NCBI GenBank assembly: GCA_964600045.1
Contig: CAZRHS010000002.1
Span: 5,755 to 69,754 of the forward strand
Reading direction: 5' to 3'
Length of the DNA stretch: 64,000 bases
Source: Phil1 sp964600045
GTDB lineage: Bacteria > Bacillota > Clostridia > Christensenellales > CAG-138
Every line of letters begins with the position of its first letter. The first letter of the stretch is position 1. The translations under genes and the position numbers were made by a program. The notes beneath the pieces were generated by a model. It searched no databases. It saw only the letters and a list, made by a program, of their open reading frames with translations, and had not been told where the DNA came from. Below are positions 36,998 through 44,439 of the stretch, one piece after another.

Positions 36998-37819
36998 TTA
37001 TTCTATGGTTTTGGCGATGTCCAGAAACTCTTCATCTATCGGTCCGCTGTATTCACTTATCTCGTAAGTTTCTACATGCTTGACAGTATCAGCGGATTCA
37101 CCGTAAAGTTCGACAAGCTTATCGCGTAAGTTCTCGGCTTCTTTATGGCTTTCCGCATGATAGCGTTCGCTAAGATGCGCAATTTGTTTCTCACGCGGCC
37201 AGTCTATACGCTCTGTGTGATGCGGCCAATACATCCAGTCGAAATACTGGCATTCGTGGCATGAAGCAAGTTTTACCTTGAAGTCTACCCTTTCGCTGCT
37301 GATCGGAACTATAATATCAGGCTGATGTGGGTAAGGCTTTTTGAAATCATCCGCCCAATACAGTATGCCGGGAGTATCATCAAGATATGGCGTATCCGGG
37401 CAAATTTTCGGTACGGTAAGCAAAAAAGAAGCATCCTGCAAAAGTGAAGACACGTTTCTATGGTCGGCGTGATAATCATTTGGTCTGTTTGTTATAATGA
37501 TATCCGGCCTAAATGTGCGAATATATCTGATTAGTCTTTCGCGCGCTTCAAGCGTAACCTGCAGCTGTCCGTCCGGATAGTCCATCACATCATAACGCGC
37601 GTCAAGCAATCTTCCGCTTGCTGCGGCTTCACTGCGACGCTGAAGTTTAAGCTCCTCCCTCGTTACATCCGCGTGATATGTGCCGGCGCTTCCATCCGTA
37701 ACGGAAAGCAATCTAACCCTCCATCCCTTTTCATGAAGTTTTGCGAGAAGCCCGCCGGTGTAAGTATCGGCATCGTCAGGATGAGCACCAATGCTCAATA
37801 TACGTTTTTCCTCTTTCAT
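36998..37819 (-). CDS. PIG-L/LmbE-family deacetylase
   Basis: Zinc-dependent N-deacetylase family that acts on N-acetylglucosamine-type substrates (GlcNAc-PI, mycothiol and bacillithiol precursors, chitobiose). The motif GAHPDDADT at residues 11-19 supplies a His-Pro-Asp-Asp metal and catalytic site, and YHADHRNVS supplies the later His ligands. The length of 273 residues is typical. It follows nagB by five nt with AAAGGAG upstream, so the pair is one operon. With glucosamine-6-phosphate deaminase next to it and no nagA in view, it may deacetylate an amino sugar for this pathway; that is inference. Confidence 0.88.
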   Translation of the reverse strand: MKEEKRILSIGAHPDDADTYTGGLLAKLHEKGWRVRLLSVTDGSAGTYHADVTREELKLQRRSEAAASGRLLDARYDVMDYPDGQLQVTLEARERLIRYIRTFRPDIIITNRPNDYHADHRNVSSLLQDASFLLTVPKICPDTPYLDDTPGILYWADDFKKPYPHQPDIIVPISSERVDFKVKLASCHECQYFDWMYWPHHTERIDWPREKQIAHLSERYHAESHKEAENLRDKLVELYGESADTVKHVETYEISEYSGPIDEEFLDIAKTIE

Positions 37820-37824
37820 TTTGT

Positions 37825-38553
37825 CTACTCCTTTATTTTCGATAAATCAAAATCACAAACTATGGTTACATTTGGATGAAGCTGCAAAAAGCTGGCCGGA
37901 ATATGCGGATCTATGCTGCCGAAAACAGCTTTTTGTACGGCATCATGTTTCGCTTTTCCCGATGCAAGCAATATTATCTTCTTGGCTCTCATTATGCCGG
38001 CCATTCCAAGCGTTATGGCTTTGGTCGGTACAGATTCATAGGAAGCAAAATTATGCCGATTCGCTTCTCTGGTGCTTTCACTGAGTGTTACCACATGCGT
38101 TGCGGAATAAAGCACATCTCCTGGTTCATTAAAGCCTATATGCCCGTTAACCCCAATGCCCAATAATTGAACGTCAGCAGGACCTATGCCGGCGTATAGA
38201 TTATCGTAGCGTTTGCATTCAGCATTTAAGTCGCAGGCCATACCATCAGGTACATAGGTGTTAGCTTTATCGATATCAATATGATCAAATAAGTGTGTAT
38301 TCATAAAATATCGATAACTTTCTTTATCGTTGCCGCTTAAGCCGACATATTCATCAAGGTTTATGCTTTTTACTTCTCTGAATGATACACTTCCTCGTTT
38401 ATAAGCATCAATAAGTTTGTTATATGTTCCTATCGGAGTATCGCCTGTAGCCAGCCCAAGTACAGCCGCTGAATTATTCTTTATCTCTTCAATAATCATA
38501 TCTGCGGCCGTACAGCTAAGCTCGTCATAATTATTCCTGATTATCAATTCCAT
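37825..38553 (-). CDS. nagB: Glucosamine-6-phosphate deaminase
   Basis: Converts glucosamine-6-phosphate to fructose-6-phosphate and ammonia. The N-terminal GLATGDTPIGTYNKL phosphate loop and the active-site LLGIGVNGHIGFNEPG stretch are intact. The length of 242 residues corresponds to the short, non-allosteric Gram-positive form. It is the first gene of a nagB-PIG-L operon, divergent from a ROK kinase. GGAG lies ahead of the ATG. Confidence 0.95.
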   Translation of the reverse strand: MELIIRNNYDELSCTAADMIIEEIKNNSAAVLGLATGDTPIGTYNKLIDAYKRGSVSFREVKSINLDEYVGLSGNDKESYRYFMNTHLFDHIDIDKANTYVPDGMACDLNAECKRYDNLYAGIGPADVQLLGIGVNGHIGFNEPGDVLYSATHVVTLSESTREANRHNFASYESVPTKAITLGMAGIMRAKKIILLASGKAKHDAVQKAVFGSIDPHIPASFLQLHPNVTIVCDFDLSKIKE

Positions 38554-38616
38554 GGTACCGTTTCTCCAAATATGCCTTAATCATTATGGTATCAATGTTA
38601 TTCCGCATTCCATCAA

Positions 38617-38645
38617 AGCGTATCATCTTAAATAAGCTTTGTCAA
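38617..38645 (-). promoter_or_regulatory. Promoter of nagB
   Basis: On the minus strand a perfect TTGACA (38640-38645), 17-nt spacer, TACGCT with an upstream TG (38617-38622). The leader is about 55 nt. No clear NagR or catabolite-response site was seen. Confidence 0.55.
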
Positions 38646-38689
38646 CTGCATAAGTATGAGTGCTGTCTGTTTATGCCCCGGAAAAATTG

Positions 38690-38698
38690 TGATATACT
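38690..38698 (+). promoter_or_regulatory. Extended -10 promoter for the ROK gene
   Basis: TGATATACT (TG at 38690-38691, TATACT at 38693-38698) lies 36 nt upstream of the ATG. The -35 (TTTATG) is weak, as is common with an extended -10. Confidence 0.5.
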
Positions 38699-38734
38699 GT
38701 ACATAAGATAGAAAGAAAGGCCCAGTAAAAAGCA

Positions 38735-39577
38735 ATGAGATCTGCGGTATTTGATATAGGCGGAACATTTGTTAAATATGGAGTGTACGAGGACGGACTT
38801 CTTAAAGAAGTATCATCCTTCCCTACCCGGGGCGAAGACGGCGCGGATGCGCTGATATCTCGCCTGATAAAAACCTATCAAGGTATTGCTGACATAAAAG
38901 CGATTGGTATTTGCACTCGCGGGCAGGTTAATTGCGATACCGGAAGCATAATATACGACCCTCCCCATATTATACCAGGATATACCGGAAAAAACTTAAA
39001 GGATGAATTCAGCATATTCGGCGTACCGGTTGCGGTTGAAAACGACGCAAACTGCATGGCAATTGCCGAAGGTGCTGACATTTCAGCAGGCAATACTGCG
39101 GATGTACTCTGCCTTACATACGGCACATGCGTTGGCGGCGCAATTATAAGAAACGGTAAAATATATCATGGGGCAAACTGGTCCGCGGGCGAATTCGGGA
39201 TGATGTACTTAGGCGGCGAATACTACGAGAATGTAGCGAGTGTCACTCGCCTTGTAGAACGGGCTAAATTAATCGATAAAAGCCTCTGCGACGGACGAGC
39301 GATTGCTAACGGATTAGATCGAAAAGAAGTTTTTGATCTTGTTAATGATTGGGCAGCAACTGTAGCCGAAGGCATAGCCTCGTTAATACACGTATTCAAC
39401 CCGTACTGCGTTATAATTGGCGGCGGCTTGATGGAAAATGACGATATATTTCACATGGTGGCATCAAAGGCCGGCAAATTGGCTGCTCCGGGTTTTGACG
39501 TGAATATACAAAAAGCCAAATACGGCAACAGTGCAGGGCTTATTGGGGCGGGAATGCTGGCCGAAAAAGAAATATAA
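38735..39577 (+). CDS. ROK-family sugar kinase
   Basis: Sugar kinase of 280 residues. The ATP phosphate loop is FDIGGTFVKYGVYEDG at the N-terminus. The catalytic region is VAVENDANCMAIAEG, and the adenosine site includes GLIGAGMLA. The usual ROK zinc motif CxCGxxGCxE is missing; the equivalent segment reads GEFGMMYLGGEYYENV, as in beta-glucoside kinase-like members. The substrate is therefore uncertain (an amino sugar by context, a glucoside by type). The ribosome-binding site is weak (AGAAAGG, 14 nt upstream). Confidence 0.85.
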   Translation: MRSAVFDIGGTFVKYGVYEDGLLKEVSSFPTRGEDGADALISRLIKTYQGIADIKAIGICTRGQVNCDTGSIIYDPPHIIPGYTGKNLKDEFSIFGVPVAVENDANCMAIAEGADISAGNTADVLCLTYGTCVGGAIIRNGKIYHGANWSAGEFGMMYLGGEYYENVASVTRLVERAKLIDKSLCDGRAIANGLDRKEVFDLVNDWAATVAEGIASLIHVFNPYCVIIGGGLMENDDIFHMVASKAGKLAAPGFDVNIQKAKYGNSAGLIGAGMLAEKEI

Positions 39578-39590
39578 CCAATTAAAAGAC

Positions 39591-39633
39591 TCCCCTATAT
39601 GCACCAGAATAAAATCAAAGTGTATATAGGGGA
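39591..39633. terminator. Long hairpin between the ROK and riboswitch-controlled genes
   Basis: TCCCCTATATGCAC and GTGTATATAGGGGA pair over 14 bp with one G-U around a 15-nt loop. On the minus strand it is followed by GTCTTTTAATT, so it can stop transcription of the 39669 gene. On the plus strand no U-run follows. Confidence 0.6.
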
Positions 39634-39656
39634 CTCATCGGGAGCTGTTTAATTTT

Positions 39657-39686
39657 GCCGACGAAACATTATGAGTCGGCTTTTAT
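39657..39686 (+). terminator. Second hairpin downstream of the ROK gene
   Basis: GCCGAC/GTCGGC stem with a 12-nt loop followed by TTTTATATT. It overlaps the last codons of the minus-strand gene at 39669. Confidence 0.55.
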
Positions 39687-39974
39687 ATTCATGGGGTAGA
39701 AAATAACATAGCATTCGCTCATTTCACCTAAAAAGAGGAATATGTTTTCTCCCATTTCGATATGTCGTTTAAAAGTAAGGTCCGGTATAAAAAGCCTTCC
39801 GCTGGTACGTTTTGGACCCTTCAGAGTGTAACCCACATCGTTCGGATTGGTGTGCAAAGACTCAACGGCTTCGCAAAGTCCGGGAAGTTTAAGTGTTTTT
39901 TCAAGCTCCGGAAGCATTGTTTCGGCATTTATATATACAAGGTTATCAGAATCCATAAACCAATTTATATTCAT
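39669..39974 (-). CDS. 101-residue protein of unknown function under a B12 riboswitch
   Basis: I do not recognise this protein. It is 101 residues, soluble (no signal peptide or membrane segment) and slightly acidic. It begins MNINWFMDSDNLVYINAE and has a hydrophobic beta-like C-terminal half (LFIPDL, NIFLFLGEMSECYVIFYP). Two cysteines are present without a metal-site pattern. The start is firm: GGAGG lies seven nt upstream. It is the only gene downstream of a cobalamin riboswitch with an intrinsic terminator, so its expression should fall when cobalamin is abundant. A role in B12 handling or in replacing a B12-dependent function is an inference from this control. Confidence 0.8.
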   Translation of the reverse strand: MNINWFMDSDNLVYINAETMLPELEKTLKLPGLCEAVESLHTNPNDVGYTLKGPKRTSGRLFIPDLTFKRHIEMGENIFLFLGEMSECYVIFYPMNIKADS

Positions 39975-39991
39975 ACTTATCCTCCGAATGC

Positions 39992-40020
39992 AAAAATACC
40001 GCCGGATTTCTCCAGCGGTA
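39992..40020 (-). terminator. Riboswitch expression-platform terminator
   Basis: On the minus strand a 10-bp stem TACCGCTGGA/TCCGGCGGTA closes on a GAAA loop and is followed by TTTTT. It ends 6 nt before the GGAGG of the downstream gene. The segment CGGATTT at 40058-40064 (minus strand) can pair with AAATCCG in this hairpin and act as antiterminator. Confidence 0.9.
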
Positions 40021-40081
40021 CAGATAAAAAGCTATTGCTAAAGCTGCTTCCTTGTCCAAATCCGCGTGGAGAAGCATGCTC

Positions 40082-40233
40082 CGTGCAGGTCTTCTGGCTT
40101 ACGCATCATTGCTCAGCTTCGCCTTCCCATATAAACAGTGGCTCAATGAAGCTTCGCTAGCGCATACAGCGGCGGGACCGCGCAGGCTTTTAACCTGCTT
40201 CCCTTTTAACCAATCTATTACCGATTGGACACG
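40082..40233 (-). promoter_or_regulatory. Cobalamin (B12) riboswitch aptamer
   Basis: Reading the minus strand, the conserved blocks occur in order: GGGAAGCAGG (40194-40203), the GCGCGGTCCCGCCGCTGTA block, GAGCCACTG (about 40137-40145), GGGAAGGC, GATGCGTAAGCC and the B12 box AAGCCAGAAGACCTGC (40085-40100). CGTG at 40230-40233 pairs with CACG at 40082-40085 to close P1. This matches the class I AdoCbl riboswitch consensus closely. With the terminator at 39992-40020 it forms a complete transcriptional OFF switch. Confidence 0.96.
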
Positions 40234-40252
40234 AAACATTTATTTCACGGTT

Positions 40253-40281
40253 ATTGTATCATCAGCTGACGAATATGTCAA
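40253..40281 (-). promoter_or_regulatory. Promoter of the B12 riboswitch transcript
   Basis: On the minus strand a perfect TTGACA (40276-40281), 17-nt spacer, TACAAT (40253-40258). The TGA stop codon of the MATE gene (40278-40280) lies inside the -35 hexamer. Transcription should begin near 40246, just ahead of the aptamer. Confidence 0.85.
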
Positions 40282-41609
40282 ATCTGCTGATACTTAATCC
40301 ATTTAATGCAAAAAATCAACGAAATCGCAGTTGCTATGCTCCACCCTATCGGCCATGCCAGCCATATACCTACAGAGCCGAGCGAAGTAGCTGACAATGC
40401 TATAGCCAGAAGTACCCTTAATAACAAATCACTGAATGTGGAAGCCATAAACTGCTTCATTAAGCCTGCACCGCGAAGTACACCATCCGCTACCAGCTTT
40501 GCCGACACTACCAAATAAAACGGCGCAAGAATTCTAAGGTATATCACAGATGTGCTCATAGCAAGATCGGTTGGGTTGTCCAGGAACAGCATTGAAAGCT
40601 TGTCACCAAAGAAAAAGTATAGTGCTATAAGCGGTATAGACAACAGCCAAACCATTTTTGTTCCTGCCCAATATCCGCTTTTTACGCGTTCCGGCTTTTG
40701 GGCACCTATGTTCTGCGCCGTGAAGTTTGATACACCGTTGCCCAACGTTGTAAAAGAAGATATGACCAGATTATTTAGCTTGACGCCGGCAGAGTATCCT
40801 GCCATTACAGCCGTACCGAACGTGTTTATAACGCCCTGTATGATGATATTGCCGACTGAAATAAAGCTTTGCTGCAGTATGCTCGGTATTGCGATACGAG
40901 CAATTTTGCCCAATATTACGGATGAGAATACAGGCGCAGGTTCGTCCGTTTCAACCTTTTTAAGCCTGATAAACACAAACAAAAGTGCTAATACGCAGCT
41001 GATTCCCTGGCAAATAAATGTTGCCCAGGCAACGCCTGCAACTCCCATATCGAATGCCGTTACAAACAGTATATCAGCACCTATATTGCTCAAAGATGAA
41101 GCCGCAAGGAAGTAAAACGGAGTTTTTGAATCACCGAGAGCGGAGAAAATACCGGTTGCCACATTATAAAAGAACACAAACGGCAAACCGTATATGTATA
41201 TACGAAGGTAAAGCAGCGAATCCGCCATAACATCGGCAGGTGTATTTATGCAAAGAAGCATTTCTTTTGCAAACAGCAAGCCCACTGCCATAAGCAGAAC
41301 ACACAGAGCTCCGCCGGCAATAAACGTGGTTGACACCGCCGTTTTCATATTCTTCATTTGCTTGGCTCCGAAAAACTGAGCCGTAATAACAGAGCCGCCA
41401 ATATTGCAGCCAAATGCGAAGGCTATAAATATAAGCGTTATTTCATAGCTGTTGCCAACCGCCGCCAATGCGTTTTCGCCTATAAACTTGCCCGCAACAA
41501 GGCTATCCGCAATATTATAAAGCTGCTGAAATATAATGCTGCCAAACAACGGCATACAAAAGCGCCAAAGCACTTTTTCGCTCTTTCCCACAGTTAGATC
41601 CGTATTCAT
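40278..41609 (-). CDS. MATE-family multidrug/Na+ antiporter
   Basis: Twelve-helix MATE efflux protein of 443 residues. The start GKSEKVLWRFCMPLFGSIIFQQLYNIADS is typical (quoted in parts: VLWRFCMPLFGSII and QQLYNIADSLVAG), as are the two internally related six-helix halves. I start at the ATG at 41607-41609, seven nt after GGAGG, and not at the in-frame codon 16 positions upstream. It is divergent from the TetM-like gene, with back-to-back promoters. It lies upstream of the B12 riboswitch and is not controlled by it. Substrate unknown. Confidence 0.93.
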   Translation of the reverse strand: MNTDLTVGKSEKVLWRFCMPLFGSIIFQQLYNIADSLVAGKFIGENALAAVGNSYEITLIFIAFAFGCNIGGSVITAQFFGAKQMKNMKTAVSTTFIAGGALCVLLMAVGLLFAKEMLLCINTPADVMADSLLYLRIYIYGLPFVFFYNVATGIFSALGDSKTPFYFLAASSLSNIGADILFVTAFDMGVAGVAWATFICQGISCVLALLFVFIRLKKVETDEPAPVFSSVILGKIARIAIPSILQQSFISVGNIIIQGVINTFGTAVMAGYSAGVKLNNLVISSFTTLGNGVSNFTAQNIGAQKPERVKSGYWAGTKMVWLLSIPLIALYFFFGDKLSMLFLDNPTDLAMSTSVIYLRILAPFYLVVSAKLVADGVLRGAGLMKQFMASTFSDLLLRVLLAIALSATSLGSVGIWLAWPIGWSIATAISLIFCIKWIKYQQI

Positions 41610-41673
41610 TGAATAACCTCCGTCACACAATATGCGCATGTGCAACATTAATTGCATGCTCCTACAGAGCGGT

Positions 41674-41703
41674 ATTTTAAGTCCCGCGCTATCTTTTTGT
41701 CAA
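41674..41703 (-). promoter_or_regulatory. Promoter of the MATE gene
   Basis: On the minus strand TTGACA (41698-41703), 18-nt spacer, TAAAAT (41674-41679). Its -35 is five bp from the -35 of the divergent TetM-like gene. Confidence 0.6.
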
Positions 41704-41712
41704 GTATCTTGA
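41700..41712. promoter_or_regulatory. TCAAG-TAT-CTTGA inverted repeat across two divergent -35 elements
   Basis: A perfect 5-bp inverted repeat with a 3-bp centre joins the MATE and TetM-like -35 hexamers. It may simply arise from two facing TTGA motifs, or serve as a shared operator. Confidence 0.35.
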
Positions 41713-41738
41713 AATCTGCTGTTTTCCCTATGTATAAT
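41709..41738 (+). promoter_or_regulatory. Promoter of the TetM-like GTPase gene
   Basis: TTGAAA (41709-41714), 18-nt spacer, perfect TATAAT (41733-41738), 30 nt before the ATG. Confidence 0.7.
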
Positions 41739-41768
41739 AAAGAGAATATTTTTTGATTGGAACGTATA

Positions 41769-44402
41769 ATGAAGCGATTAACTGTAGGCATATTGGCCCA
41801 TGTAGACTCCGGTAAAACCACGCTTAGTGAAGCTATGCTTTATGCAAGCGGCATGATCAGAAAGCCCGGCAGAGTGGACCACGGCAATGCCTTTTTAGAT
41901 ACACATGAGTTAGAAAAGCAACGCGGCATAACCATTTTTTCAAAGCAGGCCGTAATCAATTATAAAGATTGCAGTTTTACGCTTCTCGATACGCCGGGCC
42001 ACGTTGATTTTTCAGCGGAAACTGAGAGGGCGCTTGGCGCTATGGACTACGCTATATTGGTTATAAGCGCGCCCGACGGTGTTCAAAGTCATACCGAAAC
42101 ATTATTCGGCCTCTTAAAGCACGCAAATGTCCCTACATTTATATTTGTAAATAAAACGGATATAGCATCTAAAACCCATGCCGAGATTATAGCTGAGTTA
42201 AATAGGCTTTCATCAGGCTTTGTTGATTTTTCAGCCAATAGGCCGAAAAACATTTTTTATGATGAAATCGCCACTTGTTCCGAAGATATGCTAAATGAAT
42301 ATCTGTCAGACGGTGTTATCAGCAAACAAAAAATAGCACAAGCTATTAAAGAAAGGCAGCTATTCCCCTGCTTCTTTGGCTCCGCACTGAGATTTGAAGG
42401 AGTCTCGGAGTTGCTGGACGGCATGGACCAATACACCTTACCTATTGCGGATTCCGGTAAGCTGGGAGCAAGAGTATTTAAGGTATCCCAAGATTCTCAA
42501 GGAGCTAAATTAACTTTTGTTAAGGTCAATTCCGGCAGCATAAAAGTTAAAGATATACTCAACGGCACAAACGAAAGCGATTCCTGGAGTGAAAAAGCGG
42601 ATCAGCTAAGAATATATTCGGGCGCTAAATTCAAGACGGTAGACGAAGCTTTTGCCGGAAGTATATGCGCTGTATGCGGTTTAACAAAAGCCAGGCCGGG
42701 CGACGGTATCGGAACTGAACATCCGTCTTCTAAGCCAACGCTCGAACCCGTATTGACTTATAAGGTTATCGTAGACAATGCTTCTGACACAAATAAAGTT
42801 TTTGATGCATTAAAAAAGATAGGTGACGAGGATCCCGAACTTCATGTTGTTTGGAATGAAGGTTTGAAAGAAATCCGCTTAAGCCTGATGGGTGAAATTC
42901 AGCTTGAAGTGCTTAAAAGCCTGATGAAGAGCCGTTATGGTTTTGATATTTCTTTTGATCAGGGCGGTATACTATACAAGGAAACCATAAAAAACAAAGT
43001 TGAAGGCGTTGGCCATTATGAACCTTTAAGGCATTATGCGGAAGTACACCTTATATTGGAGCCGTTAAAGCCTGGCAGTGGGCTTGTTTTTGCCTCTAAA
43101 TGCCCCGAAGATAAGCTTGATAAAAATTGGCAGAGGTTGATTTTGACTCATCTTGCCGAAAAAAGTCATATAGGTGTGCTGACGGGCTCGCCTATAACCG
43201 ATATTAAAATTACTCTTGCTGCGGGCAAAGCTCATATTAAGCATACCGAAGGCGGAGATTTTAGGCAGGCTACATACAGAGCTGTTCGTCAAGGGCTTAT
43301 GCAGGCAAAAAGTGTTTTGCTCGAACCATGGTATAAATTTATATTGAGCATTCCTAATGAGAACATAGGTCGCGCCCTTAGTGATTTACAGCTTATGTAT
43401 GCCGATTTTAACGCACCGGAGCAGCATGAAAACAGCACTGTAATTCACGGCTTTGCTCCCGTTTCAAAAATGCGCGGATACTCCAATCAGCTTGCGCTCT
43501 ATTCCCATGGTTTAGGCAAGCTGAGTTTCACTGGTAGCGAATATCGTGAATGCCATAACAGTGAAGAAGTTATTGAGCAAATAGGTTATAGTGCCGAAAG
43601 CGACACTTTCAATACCGCCGATTCAGTATTTTGTGAGCATGGTGCAGGGCATATCGTAAAATGGGATGCGGTTTGGGACAAAATGCACTTAGAACGAGTC
43701 TTAAAGCCGAGTGTTGAGCACGTTAGCATTAATGATATACCCGCGTATAAGCCCCTATCTCGAGCGGATGAGGCTGAACTTATAAAAATATTTGAGCGCA
43801 CATACGGACCTGTAAAATACAACCCTCTTACGGCATTCAGGCAAACTGCTAAGGCACAAGCACAAAGCAGCATGAATATGCCCTCTTTCCCGGCCGGACC
43901 TGATTATCTGTTTGTCGACGGCTACAATATGATATTCGCTTGGGAAGACTTAGCCGCCATCGCAAAAGAAGATATGGATTTGGCTCGCAGCAGGTTAATC
44001 AACCTAATGTGCAATTACAACGGAGTAAGGCAATGTGAACTGGTACTTGTATTTGATGCTTACCGTATAAAGGGGCACACAGTCAGCACAGAGAAAGTAA
44101 ACAACATAACCGTTGTATATACGAAAGAAGCCGAAACAGCCGATACATATATAGAGAAAGCCACGCATGACCTTGGCAAAAATTGCCGGGTTCAGGTTGC
44201 CACATCCGACCGGGCGGAGCAATCGATAATTTCCGGCAACGGAGCCGCGCGATTGAGCGCGAACGAATTTAGGCGGCAGGTAGATGCGGCGATGTCCGCC
44301 ATACGAGATTTAATGGAAGAATATGCCCTTAAGGATAAATCCTCGATAAAGCTTGTTCAGGGGCGTATAGTCGGTTTAGATAAAGATATTGATGATAAAT
44401 AG
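41769..44402 (+). CDS. TetM-like translational GTPase fused to a Rae1/YacP-like NYN nuclease domain
   Basis: An 877-residue two-part protein. Residues 1-about 640 follow TetM/TetO ribosomal-protection factors and EF-G: G1 AHVDSGKTTL, G2 QRGITIF, G3 DTPGHVDF, G4 NKTD, then domains II-V (QGGILYKETI, LTGSPITDIKITLAAGKAH). After a linker, residues 708-877 form a NYN/PIN-like domain of the YacP (Rae1) type: YLFVDGYNMIF with Asp717, VLVFDAY, ETADTYIEK and ATSDRAEQ keep the acidic residues. Bacillus Rae1 cuts mRNA in the ribosomal A site, where TetM-like factors bind. I use the ATG at 41769; a TTG four codons earlier is possible. Tetracycline resistance should not be assumed. Confidence 0.9.
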   Translation: MKRLTVGILAHVDSGKTTLSEAMLYASGMIRKPGRVDHGNAFLDTHELEKQRGITIFSKQAVINYKDCSFTLLDTPGHVDFSAETERALGAMDYAILVISAPDGVQSHTETLFGLLKHANVPTFIFVNKTDIASKTHAEIIAELNRLSSGFVDFSANRPKNIFYDEIATCSEDMLNEYLSDGVISKQKIAQAIKERQLFPCFFGSALRFEGVSELLDGMDQYTLPIADSGKLGARVFKVSQDSQGAKLTFVKVNSGSIKVKDILNGTNESDSWSEKADQLRIYSGAKFKTVDEAFAGSICAVCGLTKARPGDGIGTEHPSSKPTLEPVLTYKVIVDNASDTNKVFDALKKIGDEDPELHVVWNEGLKEIRLSLMGEIQLEVLKSLMKSRYGFDISFDQGGILYKETIKNKVEGVGHYEPLRHYAEVHLILEPLKPGSGLVFASKCPEDKLDKNWQRLILTHLAEKSHIGVLTGSPITDIKITLAAGKAHIKHTEGGDFRQATYRAVRQGLMQAKSVLLEPWYKFILSIPNENIGRALSDLQLMYADFNAPEQHENSTVIHGFAPVSKMRGYSNQLALYSHGLGKLSFTGSEYRECHNSEEVIEQIGYSAESDTFNTADSVFCEHGAGHIVKWDAVWDKMHLERVLKPSVEHVSINDIPAYKPLSRADEAELIKIFERTYGPVKYNPLTAFRQTAKAQAQSSMNMPSFPAGPDYLFVDGYNMIFAWEDLAAIAKEDMDLARSRLINLMCNYNGVRQCELVLVFDAYRIKGHTVSTEKVNNITVVYTKEAETADTYIEKATHDLGKNCRVQVATSDRAEQSIISGNGAARLSANEFRRQVDAAMSAIRDLMEEYALKDKSSIKLVQGRIVGLDKDIDDK

Positions 44403-44431
44403 AAGAAAGCCCGGTTTGTCCGGACTTTCTT
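44403..44431. terminator. Bidirectional terminator between convergent genes
   Basis: AAGAAAGCCCGG/CCGGACTTTCTT stem (one mismatch) with a 5-nt loop, directly after the TetM-like stop and eight nt from the stop of the alanine symporter gene. Confidence 0.75.
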
Positions 44432-44439
44432 GTATCCTT

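Noticed and set aside
40052..40297. An 81-codon plus-strand open frame
   Set aside because: It lies entirely in the antisense of the B12 riboswitch and its promoter.
40278..41609. The MATE exporter as a target of the B12 riboswitch
   Set aside because: The gene ends upstream of the riboswitch promoter on the same strand, so the riboswitch cannot control it by termination.
41769..44402. Calling the TetM-like protein a tetracycline resistance determinant
   Set aside because: The C-terminal nuclease fusion and sequence divergence set it apart from Tet(M)/(O)/(W); resistance cannot be inferred from the GTPase motifs.
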